From Zoroaster sp. YZ-2022 (Eukaryota; Echinodermata; Asteroidea; Forcipulatida; Zoroasteridae): a DNA stretch of 64,000 nucleotides. The translations under genes were made by a program, and so were the position numbers. The notes beneath the pieces were generated by a model. The model saw only the letters and a list, made by a program, of their open reading frames with translations, ran no database searches and was not told where the DNA came from. Positions 45,469 to 57,190 of the stretch are shown one piece after another. The stretch's first letter is position 1, and each line of letters starts with the position of its first letter. Where the stretch lies: contig CM055835.1 of assembly GCA_029582265.1 (NCBI GenBank), positions 10,674,041-10,738,040 on the forward strand, written 5' to 3'.

Positions 45469-45656
45469 TATGTTTCCTTATTTCAACAAACCAAATCAAA
45501 AAGTTATTCAAAAATGTAAAAATGCAGGAATTTTTTTTTTTTTTTCCTGATTCTCAAGAATAAGCTGACAAGTTTATAATGCATTTTTAGAGCACGCTGG
45601 ATGCAATAGAGTTAATAACTGTGATTTGAAGCTTTACATGGTGGATTGGATAAGAT

Positions 45657-45776
45657 AGATTAGGTTTACGGGTAACACCATCTGTAATAATCTCTTCTTG
45701 GCAGAGGAACCATCCGCACTACCGGATCTTCCAAGACATATTTATTATACATGATGTTACCTGTAAACCTAATCTG
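45657..45776. repeat. Short foldback, about 26-bp arms
   Basis: ATTAGGTTTACGGGTAACACCAT pairs with ATGATGTTACCTGTAAACCTAAT. Confidence 0.7.
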
Positions 45777-46020
45777 TCAAACATTTGAATTTGGAGGTGT
45801 ACAATGTGTAGCACATTAGCTTCAACTGTGTGTTTTCAAACAAAAATGAAAAATGTTTCGTTGGGTCACATATTACTTATCCTTCCTCAAAACGGTGTGA
45901 ATTGTTACTTTACTTTATGTACATAGTAGACCTCCTTGTTTGTTGGCTAGGAACATTGCTTTCTGGCTGGCACTATGAATTGGCAAATACTTAAATGAAA
46001 GCTTCATATCATATATTTTA

Positions 46021-46579
46021 GCAGAAGATGTCATTGTCACCCAAGGGTTTCCTGATCGGGGTATATTGCTATCCTCATTGGGAGAATATGGCTTCAATCA
46101 GGATCAAAGTATATCCCAATGGGGATAGTATAGCAGAAGGTATTGTTGTCACCCAAGGGTTTCCTGATCGGGGTATATTGCTATCCTCATTGGGAGAATA
46201 TGGCTTCAATCAGGATCAAAGTATATCCCAATGGGGATAGTATAGCAGAAGGTATTGTTGTCACCCAAGGGTTTCCTGATCGGGGTATATTGTATCCTCA
46301 TTGGGAGAATATGGCTTCAATCAGGATCAAAGTATATCCCAATGGGGATAGTATAGCAGAAGGTATTGTTGTCACCCAAGGGTTTCCTGATCGGGGTATA
46401 TTGCTATCCTCATTGGGAGAATATGGCTTCAATCAGGATCAAAGTATATCCCAATGGGAATAGTATAGCAGAAGGTATTGTTGTCACCCAAGGGTTTCCT
46501 GATCGGGGTATATTGCTATCCTCATTGGGAGAATATGGCTTCAATCAGGATCAAAGTATATCCCAATGGGGATAGTATA
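46021..46579. repeat. 111-bp tandem repeat, five copies
   Basis: Copies start at about 46021, 46132, 46243, 46354 and 46465 (GCAGAAGGTATTGTTGTCAC..CCAAGGGTTTCCTGATCGGG..). They are almost identical. The third lacks two bases. Because 111 is divisible by three, reading frames repeat through it, but there is no other coding sign. Confidence 0.95.
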
Positions 46580-46756
46580 GTCGACCCTGTTAGCCATATT
46601 TAACCACGCATGTTATTGTAGAATAGCCATGACTCTGATTGGACTAAAGCGTTTGAAGGGTTATAATGTTAAAGCTTACTTGATGTGAATTTGGAGATGG
46701 CACCAAACATCCTGAGAAATTATGACATGTCATTTGTGAGAAACCGTAAAATGTAT

Positions 46757-47354
46757 TACAAATGTGACGGGCTCTGCGAAAATGAGTCACATGGGGGTGA
46801 ACATAATTTTTTAGTTATATACATGGCTGAAAAGAGCATGCAATAAGCTTCATTTTGATACCTGTTAAACAACTGTGGCATGTCCGGTTTAAAAGTTATC
46901 ACCTTTTGAAAATATGTATTATGTCAACAATCGAGTAAACCCGTATAGGAGAAATTGCCTATTAAAAAAACCCTGTAAAAACCCATGACTTCAGAAGGTT
47001 ACTAATAAAAGGTGCGTAGTTATCAATATGTTCCTTAAAATTTAATGCTAGCGGGGTTTATATTTTTGCCAAGCACAATCAACGTAAACGCAGCAATTTA
47101 TAGCGCATTGTAATGGAAACGGATGAAATGAAAACAAAAGGCACACAAAAATCATAATTTATTCCACTTTCTTCATACAAATCAGCTTTTTTGATTTATA
47201 AATATGAAAATACAGATACTAAAGAACCGAAATAATGGATAATCAGAAAATCAATTTCCAATTTTTTTTTTCACCCTCCAAACATTCATCAACCCTGTAC
47301 GTGGAAATAGGCCGTGCGAGAAGCGACTCATTTTCGCAGAGCCCGTCACAAATT
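46757..47354. repeat. TIR element, about 0.6 kb
   Basis: The left end ACAAATGTGACGGGCTCTGC..GAAAATGAGTC is repeated inverted at the right end (GACTCATTTTCGCAGAGCCC..GTCACAAAT). The interior is unique and non-coding. It shares a TIR motif with 24295-24663. Confidence 0.8.
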
Positions 47355-47460
47355 TGAAATGGATCAGATCACAGCTGTGATCTGAATGCATTTTCACTAT
47401 TTTCTTGTTCATGACACAACAATAAAAAGCTGAAAGTTTCACAGTTTGGTTTTTATACAT

Positions 47461-47915
47461 ATCTCATGATTCTTATGAAGTATGGATGCATTTACAGACA
47501 TTGGTTGGTTTCTGTAAATATCTCATGATTCTTATAAAGTATGGATGCATTTACAGACATTGGTTGGTTTCTGTAAATATCTCATGATTCTTATGAAGTA
47601 TGGATGCATTTACAGACATTGGTTGGTTTCTGTAAATATCTCATGATTCTTATCAAGTATGGATGCATTTACAGACATTGGTTGGTTTCTGTAAATATCT
47701 CATGATTCTTATCAAGTATGGATGCATTTACAGACATTGGTTGGTTTCTGTACATATCTCATGATTCTTATAAAGTATGGGTGCATTTACAGACATTGGT
47801 TGGTTTCTGTACATATCTCATGATTCTTATAAAGTATGGATGCATTTACAGACATTGGTTGGTTTCTGTAAATATCTCATGATTCTTATAAAGTATGGAT
47901 GCATTTACAGACATT
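47461..47915. repeat. 59-bp tandem repeat, about eight copies
   Basis: The unit ATCTCATGATTCTTATRAAG..TATGGATGCATTTACAGACA..TTGGTTGGTTTCTGTAAAT starts at 47461 and repeats every 59 bp to 47874, with a partial last copy. Copies differ at one or two sites. Confidence 0.95.
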
Positions 47916-48411
47916 TTACCAATTGTGTGTAATCCCTTTAAATCCGTTAGAAGAATTTAGTGTGCTAAACTGCCTTTGGGAAACTCAGACATTAGTTTAT
48001 ACACTGTATTATAATAAATGCAAAATGCTTGTAAATGGGAGCCAAACGAAAACGCAAATCACCTAAATTAAGATGTATACAAATTAGCTCATTCGTTATT
48101 GCAGTGAGCTGCTTGGGTTGCTGAACTCCATGTAGTAATCTGATCTTGTTGCAGGTTTCCATTGCTGCAGGAACACCATGATACAACTATATTCAGTGCC
48201 AAGCTATATGGGAAGTGTATACTTAATATCAGGGACGGATCCAGGGACTCAAAAAAGGGGGTCATATGGCAAAACAAACTTTGGATCCGCCAACAACTTA
48301 TATTCATTTAGTGAACCAACCTGTACCAATTTTAGTTGTCCATCTGTTCTTGAGCCTGCAATGAATGTACAATGTTTAAATTCATGTGAAGCAAGGCAGG
48401 TTTATATATAT
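47916..48411. repeat. Non-coding with a small hAT-like remnant (48230-48291)
   Basis: CAGGGACGGATCCAGGGA...TTTGGATCCGCC at 48230-48291 has the GGATCCA-type inverted ends often seen in small hAT MITEs. The rest shows nothing. Confidence 0.4.
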
Positions 48412-48634
48412 CATGAGCATCAAAAGAAACTTATCAAATCTTTGGAAGGACACTCATTAAAATCCTCCATGGAAAAATGAAAAATATTTGAACACAGGTA
48501 AACTTCAGTAATCTTTACTAAGCACATGTCAATAAACAAGATTACTTAAGTTTACCTGTGTTCAAATATTTTTCCGTGGAGGATTTTAATGAGTGTCCTC
48601 CTATAGATTTTATAAGTTTCTTTTGATGCTCAGT
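48412..48634. repeat. Foldback MITE with GAGCATCAAAAGAAAC ends
   Basis: The arms 48412-48505 and about 48542-48634 are inverted repeats (GAGCATCAAAAGAAACTTAT; GACACTCATTAAAATCCTCC; AATATTTGAACACAGGTAAAC). The ends fit the mariner-type group seen at 35785 and 45269. Confidence 0.85.
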
Positions 48635-49116
48635 TTATATATAGGCCTATATATAAAAGATAATATTCTCCCCTAAATACATTTCTGAATCGTCTATGTA
48701 ATACATACAAGATATACACGTAAGTGGCACACAGGGCTCTATTCTTGGTCCTGTTGTATGTTTCTTTGTAAAATTTTACATTTTGTAGATACATTACAAT
48801 GATAATATTATGTGTTTGTTATTATATATGATTGTGTATTTGTATTTGATCTGATACACTAAACCTAAACCTTATTATGAAAACTAATTTAAACATGAAA
48901 AACTTCTTTCTTTTTCTACTAGTTGAAATGATAAGACATTGCCTAAAAAAATCAATTATGCAAGAAACTGTTAAGTCTTTTTGTCATAGGAAAAACAGCT
49001 AATAGTACAAGATTTATATGTTAGTACCTGATCTTTGTCTTATATATAAAATGATATACTATTATTAACAATCTCATTTTTATTCGTGTACACATAAGAT
49101 ACTCATATCTACTTTA

Positions 49117-49433
49117 AAGGGATGATACAACATTGGTAATTATCAGATTATCAAATTTAAACAATATTACTTGCAACCACTGACTACTGGTACATTGTAG
49201 AAACATGTACCAACATCCTGAGAAGATATTTTGTCAGAAGTGTTTTTATTTTAGAGCTGAGAGTAATTGTTATGTCGAAATTACCCAAAAATAAGGAAAA
49301 AACGAGAATAAAACAAACCAGTCTTTTGTCGTTTTCTCAAAAACGTTTTATTGAGTATATCTTAAAAACCAGAGGGATGAAATGAACGGACACTACCTAA
49401 TACCAATGTTGTGCCTTCCCTTTAAAAAGAGTA
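49117..49433. repeat. GGTACAACATTGG-family MITE, complete copy
   Basis: The left end AAAGGGATGATACAACATTG..GTAATTATCAGATTATC faces the inverted right end TACCAATGTTGTGCCTTCCC..TTTAAA. Partial members lie at 23084, 35017, 44047, 60235 and 60771. Confidence 0.75.
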
Positions 49434-49990
49434 GTATTTTCAAAAACCCAGGGTGCTATAAATAATTCCAGTATCACTCAGTATAAACAGCATAATAGAG
49501 TAGAATAAACAGCAGGCATTGCATGGAACAGTCACATTTCAGCATACGTTTAAAATTTACTCTGTTCTATAACTATCTGTCATATTTGAATACTTGTGTT
49601 GAGATTGGTATTTATCTCAAGTGTACTCAGTGGCAGCAGCAAACTGAAGTGGGATTTCTAATTTCTTATTACTTCCTTCTCATATTATGTGCAAATGAAA
49701 AAAGCTACAATATTGACCATATTTTTACGTGTACCCCACCCACCCTTTCCACAGGGCTCTCTCTGAACCACAGTATTTTGAATAGAGCTATATGCATCTC
49801 ATGAAAACAGTTCAACCCTATCATACCTCCAAAAAGATACATGTAATTATTTATTGATCATTTTAGCAGAATTACAACAATGCTCTTGGCAACACTTCTG
49901 AGCTTATATTCGGGAATATATTCAGTACTATCACTCGACAAATATTGCCTGTATTTTGAAGGCAATCTGATTGTAGGTTTGTGGAGTTTA
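49434..49990. other. Non-coding stretch
   Basis: An open frame at 49523-49804 has no domain, leader or splice support. Confidence 0.45.
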
Positions 49991-50342
49991 TGGAGTGCCA
50001 TGGTCGAGCGGTTTAGTGCATCGGATTTGTGTTCTGATGGCTGAGTTGTCAGAATGTGGGTTCGAATCCCAACTGCGACCAGGGTACTTGTGTCCTTGAG
50101 CAAGACACTTTACCATAATTGCTTCTCTCCACCCAGGGGTAAATGGGTACCTGTGAGGGCAGAGTTGGTTATTGTGTTTGATTAGCCCATATGTGCTGAA
50201 ATGGCAGCAGGGAGCTGAGATGGTTTCACGAATGATTTATGAGCTTGATGAGCAGGGGTAATAATATAATATGCCTTGAGCACCAGTTTGGTGGATACGT
50301 GCGCCATATAAATCTACATTATTATTATTATTATTATTATTA
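49991..50342 (+). repeat. tRNA-derived SINE, near full length
   Basis: The 5' part (49991-50081) is tRNA-like, with an A box TGGTCGAGCGGTTTA and a B box GGTTCGAATCC at pol III spacing for a long-variable-arm tRNA (Leu/Ser type). The middle CCTTGAGCAAGACACTTTAC..TCCACCCAGGGGTAAATGGG resembles a conserved central domain shared by several invertebrate SINEs. The 3' end CCTTGAGCACCAGTTTGGTG..GATACGTGCGCCATATAAAT is followed by (ATT)n. Tails of the same family lie at 13170 and 21273. Confidence 0.85.
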
Positions 50343-51114
50343 ATTGGTCACCAGCCAAACCAATAGTTATGCCACCGCTGTGATAACAAAGAAAAATGGA
50401 GTGTGAACATAAAAAGTTTTTAAAATGTCAATAATAAAACATGATGGTCTTTGCAGTATTAATTGAGTGATTACTTTCACAATGGCCTGTAACAATCGAA
50501 AAAACAATTGAAATGTTACATTTCTATTCTGTTTTTAATAAAAACTTTATTTCATGATTCAGGGCTCGGTGTATGACAAGAACACATAATTTTTTGTTGT
50601 CCAATATGGATTATGAATCTGAAATATAATATATTGGGCATATACAAAACCTGTGTGTTTGATGTATGTTACGAATACTGAAATATTCAACCAAATATAA
50701 GGAATTAGAATGACATCTTCTGGATATTCTCCTCTAACCACATCTGTACTTTTTGTCCGAATGTTTCAGTGTAATGACTATTCGTTGATATGTTTCTAAA
50801 CCTCCACTGAATCTGTTTTTGGATAAATAAACTGAAAAGTTATTTGAATATTCACGATGTGTATGCTTCATAGTCCTTGACTTATTTCTTTCAAACGTCC
50901 CAAATTCATAATTGTATAGGCCTATATTTCAGGTCATCCGTTTTGTGACTAGCATGAGGCGCGTTTGTGCCCAATTTCACTGAGAGCAGCTAAGCTGTAA
51001 ATATTGCAAATTTGTATCTTTGAGCAGAAGTTTGCTGAGAACCTGCCAGAAGAAATGTTTATGAGGAGACAGTTTGGCTGGTGACAATATTTTGTCTGCG
51101 CTCAACAAATTTGT
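50343..51114. repeat. Non-coding; foldback near 50950-51150
   Basis: GCCCAATTTCACTGAGAGCAG and CTGCGCAGCTCTGTGAAATTGG..CCC are inverted ends enclosing about 200 bp with TTTGCTGAGAA/TTTGAGCAGAA motifs. This resembles the 1163 repeat. Confidence 0.55.
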
Positions 51115-51560
51115 GTGCTGCGCAGCTCTGTGAAATTGGCCCCGCCCACTGATGGGGCCGCCGTGGTTACTCCCACTGATCAGTGGTTACGCACGCATGT
51201 GGATAGTGGATCCAGCGCGTGCGCGGAGGCAAGGCCACTGCTCTCTCGTAGTGTAATGTTTATCGCAAATAGCACTGAAGCAACTGCCGCAAAGCATACT
51301 GGGATACAATTTGGGGCATCTGTTTGGCGCAGCTTGTGTGACGTCAATAATATTTTGTTTGTCCGCGTGGCACGCAGTGGCGCTGTTGCGCCCACAGACA
51401 TCCCACGATTCCTTGCAACTGCTATTTGCGATAAGCCTTATGGTACAGTGAGAAGTACAACGAGGTTGGCGGCAAGGTGGTTAATTTTGAAAATGGCGCC
51501 TCGGGCTTCTGCACGTGGTGAACACTGAAAATCATGTTTAACGACTTCCAACATCACGAA
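51115..51560. promoter_or_regulatory. CpG-rich promoter-like block with ZNF143-type site
   Basis: CpG-dense compared with its flanks (GCGCGTGCGCGG near 51220; TCCGCGTGGCACGCAGTGGCG near 51362; AAAATGGCGCC near 51489). Inverse-complement 51280-51305 reads ATCCCAGTATGCTTTGCGGC, close to the ZNF143/SBS motif (CCCAGNATGC..GCG). A donor-like GGGTAAGTTAG follows at 51610. It may be the promoter of an unidentified gene or of the GGA gene on the plus strand. Its long open frame is a side effect of base composition. Confidence 0.45.
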
Positions 51561-51901
51561 TATGCACCAGTTTATCAATGTAGACATCTCATGATACTGT
51601 AGACTGTTTGGGTAAGTTAGTGTAGTTTGTGTAGATCGAATTGAATGTGAAAAAGGTGAAATATGTGGTTGTTAATATATTGAGTAGAGAGACCAAACAA
51701 ACGTAAGAATCGACTCCCTCGACTCAACACAATTTTCTTTTACTTTTGAGCGTGTTGCGGACTCAAACAATTTCAGACTCGCAAGTTGCGTAGGACAAAT
51801 TCCTGGCCCCATGTCCTTGTATTTTTAAGGAAGGTACCAGTTCGCAATGTTGGAAAAACTGCTTCAATAAAAGTATGCTTACTGTCTTTGAATCCGGGTA
51901 G

Positions 51902-52625
51902 AATGTCGTATCCGACCGCCACTTTTTCGGGTAGAATGTCGTATCTGACCGCCACTTTTTCTCATTCAATATAACCAATAAAGTAATCTTACCTACCTAG
52001 TAAGGTGGAGAACATATGGATTATGATGGACATATACTTCAAATTATTCCAGGATATTTATTTCATGAAAAATCAGGCATTTTTGGTATACGATGACTTC
52101 CTCATTCATGTCAGTCTGATCTTGTAAACTCCCCAATTAGTGACCAACACAGTCATTGTACATGCACAGTGGCAACTATAAAAGGATATAAGGGGAGGGG
52201 TTTTTTAGAAGGAAAATAAAGTCCGAAAACCATCATAAAAGTGGATTTTAAAGATAGAATCATTTTTAACTGGTTAGTGGTTGCAAAAAAATTCCAAAAA
52301 ACCCTTAAAAGTGGCGGTCGGATACGACATTCTTTCCCTCAGTCATGTCAGTTTGATCTCTATGGTTTGATCTTATCAACTCCCCCGTTAGTGACCAACA
52401 TGACCAACACTGTCATTGTAGATGGCAACTATAATAGGATCCTTCTATTTTCTGAAGGGGAGGATTTTTTAGAAGGGAAATAAAGTCCGAAAACATCATA
52501 AAAGTGGATTTTAAAGATAGTTTTCGCTTTCTGTACCCCCAAAATCGATAGAATCATTTTTAACTGGTTAGTGGTTGCAAAAAAATTCCAAAACCCCTTA
52601 AAAAGTGGCGGTCGGATACGACATT
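51902..52625. repeat. Foldback with doubled ends
   Basis: AATGTCGTATCCGACCGCCA(CTTTT) at 51902 and again at 51935 is inverted at 52307-52331 and 52601-52625 (AAAAGTGGCGGTCGGATACG). The right half is itself a direct duplication (AGTGGATTTTAAAGATAG..TTTTTAACTGGTTAGTGG at 52241 and 52501). Confidence 0.8.
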
Positions 52626-54439
52626 ATTTCCTTCCAAGTACCCGTAAACAACTTTTTCAAATTCTGACCAAACATTTAAGCCACACAAATGGAAGTCTCC
52701 AATTTTTTGTTAACAAAATGAAGAAAACTCCTTACAAAGGCTTTAGAAGTAACATTTGCTGACAGCCTTTCACAAATTATTTTAAATGATAAAGGTACTG
52801 TGTGGTGAGATGCCCTTGCATCTCTGGAGCGCTAATTGTACAGATTTATGTCCTGAATTGGGACAGAACACTCATTGCGATGATCTGATGGCCAAGAAAC
52901 AGTTCCAGTACGTTTTGATTTGTTCATAAACTTTACATGAACATCATTGACATTGTTCTCGTCAGATCTTTCATCTATTGTTCAGACATACCATTGAGAA
53001 GATAGCTGATGCATTTGATGTTCTACGCCAACATCATTTTGTCACAAAATCTCAATCCGTGTACCTGCGAAAACTCAAGGAGGATCTTTCTGATGATGGA
53101 CAGTCGACCCGCTCTATCGTAATGAGGAATGTCCCCCAAGGGACCGTTTCACGTAAACAAGCTCTGAAGTTCACATAACGTAAAAAATCGCATTGAAATC
53201 GATTTTGAGATTTTTGTGTACTAAGGTCGTAACCGTAAGGAACATTAAATATCAAAGTTTGTGTGTTATTTTACTTTTTGAGAAAAATATCAATAAAGTA
53301 GAAAATAAAGACCTTTTCTCAAGCGTGTCTGTGTCCACTTTTGTTGCAAATCGTCCTCGTTAGCTCCAAAAAGACGAGTTTGAACTCCTTTTGTAAGCGC
53401 CGTATATCGAGCCGCGATATGCAAGTTTGGTACTGTTAGAAAGGTCATGATGTGACCTCTGTAACTGTAGCAATGACATCACTGTCTGAATACTGAATAA
53501 TAAGATAAGCGCCCAAAAACTTAATACAGAAAGTCTCCTTGTTGCTAAGTCTAAGCCTACGTCTTAGGGTTCCAGCGAGCTGATTGGACGAAAGTGCGTC
53601 AACGGGTTACTGAGCTTGCGCAGTTTGGATGTTTACCTCGAATGGACTGATTGTACTGTGTGCTTTCGCGTGTACGTAAGCGTACATGTACTGTACATGT
53701 GCACGGCACAATAATCGGTCCTTCCATGGCAAAACAGCCCAACTCGAAAATTTTGATTTTTGAGATAAGATCATTTTTGGGTAAATTGAGGGCGCTCTTT
53801 TCATTTGTGAAAGTTTCAAAGGCGTACGATGGATTGTTTTGAAGATAGCATGTCCTATCTCACATTCTTTGCACACGTTCACTCTGGTTTTGTATGGCAA
53901 AACGCCTTATCTCTAACCTAAGTCATTCACAGTTTCTTGTTTTGCTTGGTAAAACATTGTAAGTCCAAGATAGACTACTTTGCCTTCCAAATTGATTATA
54001 ACCTAATGTGGAGTGTTTAGGGTAAAACAACTTAACTTGAAGATAAGCTGTTTTGCCAAAAAAATATCTAAGTTTGAGAAACGTCTAACTTTGAATTAAG
54101 TCATGCATACTTTATTTTTATTTGGTAAAACATACTAAGTCGAAGATACATAGATCTGCCTTTCAAATGAGTTCAAAACATAATGTTGAGTGTTTATGGC
54201 AAAACAAGTTTACTTTAAGATAGGCTGTTTTGCCACATATAGCAGTTACTGTGGACATAAAGATGTCGCTGAATGCCCTGTTGTAAAATTCTCCTTCCAC
54301 GCAAATGTGCAAATTATTTAGTAATTCTTTTGACCATTAGTGATATAAATGAATCAATCTGAATTACTAGCAATTTGTTTTACTTTTTTTCAGAAAACAT
54401 TTTATTTCTTTGGTATACATTTAAACAGATAAAAACGGT
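52626..54439. repeat. Flank of transposon remnant; repeats
   Basis: 53895-54235 holds two diverged copies, about 170 bp each, of a block with TTTGGTAAAACA..AAGTC.AAGATA..TGCCTTYCAAAT..GAGTGTTTA..GGCAAAACAA. A frame at 52978-53130 looks weakly like a transposase fragment (LRQHHFVTKSQSVYLRKLKE). A CpG-richer patch lies at 53560-53700. I see no host gene. Confidence 0.45.
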
Positions 54440-56148
54440 GCAGATCAGTTGAACAAAAGAAAACCAGAGACCAGGAGACCACCATACTTCGTCCATGTAC
54501 AGAAATGCAGGAGAAAGTGTTTAGAGAAGTTTTCTGAGGAACAGAGACAAGAAATTTTCAAGAACTTTTGGGGATGAGCTACGACCACAGACGTGACTGG
54601 CTCGTGTAACAACGTGGATGAAGAAAGAAGAGGTCCACAACACCACAAACCGAGGGTCGCGCAGAGAATGTACTCTAAAGTGGCGGTTCGATCAACACAA
54701 GTGTGCAAATGTTTTTTTCGCAATACGATCGGGTATCAATATGGCGACCAGGTTGTTAAGTCTGCTCTGAAAATGTCAGGAAGGATGGGGTGTTGTAGTC
54801 GGTGCAAAGCATGGCGACAGGTGTGGTCAACATGTACCACAGAACAAATTTGATGAGGGGCAAATTCAAACATGTAATAGAGATCATATTGAATCCTTCT
54901 AATCAAGAGATCACATTACTGGCGGGACCATGCTCCCAACAGGAGGTACCTTCCATCCGACCTATCAATATGTTCAATGCATCAGGTCTTCAATGAAAGT
55001 CAACAGGCATCTGGCCAAGACCAATGTTCCTTCCAATACTACTACAAGGTATTCAGCTCTATGAATATTTCATTCTCGTCTCCTGAAAATGACCTGTGTA
55101 AAACATGCCTCATCCACGAACAAGCACATCCACCACTACAAGCATCGTGGATGACCTCCCCCATAACTGCAGTACCTGTAACTGCCACAGCTTGTTCTGG
55201 ATATGTTGAACACAAAACCAGAGCTGCCAAAGCAAGGGCAGCTCTCAATGCAGACACAGAGCGGATGAAGAATGATGACCAAGTCCTTGTAATAACTGTA
55301 GACATGCAAAAGACAATTTGCATGCCAAAATTACCCACCAAGGACTATTACTTCAGCCGAAAACTTGTGCTTTTCAACCAGACTTTCGCTCACCTGGCAA
55401 AGATGCACCAGCTGTGGCTGTTCCAGGCACGATGAGGGAGAAGCCGAGGAAAGCCTACAATGTTGCAAGTGCATATTTGACTTTTCTTCGGTTCAACAGA
55501 GATATCCAGGAGGTAATCCTCTTTGCTGATAACTGCAGTGCCCAAAACAAAAACTGGACGCTGTTTTCAGCATTTCCTCAGCATGGTTAACAATCCTTCC
55601 ATTGGCATCACCTGTATATCTCTGAAGTACTTAGAACCTGGCCATACATTCATGGCGGCAGATAGTGTACACGGTCCATCACCACCAAGTTGAAAAGCAA
55701 GAGCAGTTTATGATTTCCAAGACTATATCGAGCTCATAGAAAAGTCACGCAAGGCTAAAGTGTGCAACTATCGATCACAAACAGATGTTCTTATTTGAAC
55801 ACCAGGCCAAGAAGACATCAGTACTTCTCAAGGATATCAAGGTCGTGCAGTTTTAGGGCGTGGCTCCATACAAATGTTCTACAAGACATCTCATAATCAG
55901 GAAGACTTCTTGGAGCTAGGATTCCTAAAGAAGGTTTCTGCACGCGAATTGACAGTGAAAATGGAGAATGGTGAAGAATCGCTAGCATCAGTTCCAGTGA
56001 TGGAGAGACCTAGGGGCATATCTGCTTTGAAGAAAACTGACTTGATGACACTTGCCAGCATGATCCCACGCTACAAGGCAGCTTTCTTTGAACAACTACT
56101 GGTAAATGACAAATCAGAGGACTTGGAAACTGTTGAAGACTATTAACA
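54440..56148 (+). pseudogene. Decayed DDE-type transposase-like gene
   Basis: Conserved blocks appear in order but in shifting frames with stops: KCRRKCLEKFSEEQRQEIF, then VCKCFFRNTIGYQYG, then NISFSSPENDLCKTCLIHEQ with ITVDMQK and DYYFSRKLVLFNQ (54977-55435), then VILFADNCSAQNKNW (to 55590), then LKYLEPGHTFMAADSVHG and VYDFQDYIELIEKS. The spaced acidic residues in 'VDMQK', 'FADNC' and 'ADSVH' look like an RNase-H-fold D-D-D/E(H) core. The family matches, from memory, a widespread unnamed transposase-like group of arthropods and marine invertebrates (AQNKN..GHT...DSVH). At least three frameshifts and several stops make it inactive. Confidence 0.6.
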
Positions 56149-57059
56149 GACTTACAATTTCGTGCAGTGGCGTCCAGCGAATTTCAGTGTTATTACTTCC
56201 TGAATACAATCGCAGGCTATGGCAGACCTCAGTGAAAAAGTAGGAGAAAAGTAGGAATACTTGAATGCTTGCGATTGCTACTTTGACTTTTGGCAAAAGA
56301 ACCTTGTTACTTGCAATGGAGCCTTCTCTACCAAAACAGTGGAATATGTTTGACACAATCTTTATTTAGTGCTTTAAAAAAGAAAATAATTATTTTCAAT
56401 TTGTTTTATCTAGAAATTAAGTATTCTTAAATTTAAGCTTTAAAATTGAAGTTTGCCAGAAGTCATTTAAATGTACACGCCTCATAGAAGTGAGTCACAC
56501 CAACCAAGCTTGCTTTGGAATGCACTCTTCATATTCATTTCAAATCAATTCACATATTTTAAGTGTCATTAGCCTTCTTGAGACACAATGGAAGGGCGAG
56601 ATTTGGTTTGATTAAATTTGTATACAAAGGTTTGACCTGAACCAAATAGCTCCCTCAAACTGTGTCCACCGTATCTCATGAAGGCTGTCTCCCACTATCT
56701 TCCTGCCTATTTTCTGGCACAATATCGTTGCTGTAAAAGTTGCTGTTCAGTAAACTTGTAATACAACATGCACAATTCAAACCTCACACAGTTTATCTTA
56801 AGAAGAATTGTCTTTTTATGGACTAGCCAGTTGTTTGACTTGTACCAATTGTCCAATCCTTAAGAAATGTGTAAAAATTTAACTTGAAAACTTACGATGG
56901 CGAGTTACCATTTTCCCCCAGCTGTATGATGTGAGTATGAATTTAGCAAAACGGTTGTGAAGAAGCATGTCAACAGAGATGAATATAAGGGTCATGTGAG
57001 AACTTTGACGTTGAAGTTTTTATGTTGTTTGTTACATTGTGATGTTTATTTCACAAAAT
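56149..57059. other. Non-coding, downstream of transposase remnant
   Basis: No supported gene. This may be the 3' part of the same element, but its end could not be set. Confidence 0.4.
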
Positions 57060-57190
57060 TGTACCATCATCATCGACATCCCAGTCATCACCACCGTCAC
57101 TGTCACCATCATATCATCGCCTACCACCACCACCACCACCACCAACATCTCCCCCATCAACATCCCCATCACCACCATCGTCTACATCTT
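57060..57190. repeat. (CAY)n microsatellite
   Basis: CATCATC/CACCAC-type repeat. It opens His-rich and Thr-rich frames that are artefacts. Confidence 0.9.

Noticed and set aside
51115..51528. 137-codon frame in the CpG-rich block
   Set aside because: Composition-driven and overlapped by an opposite frame; the peptide has no domain features.
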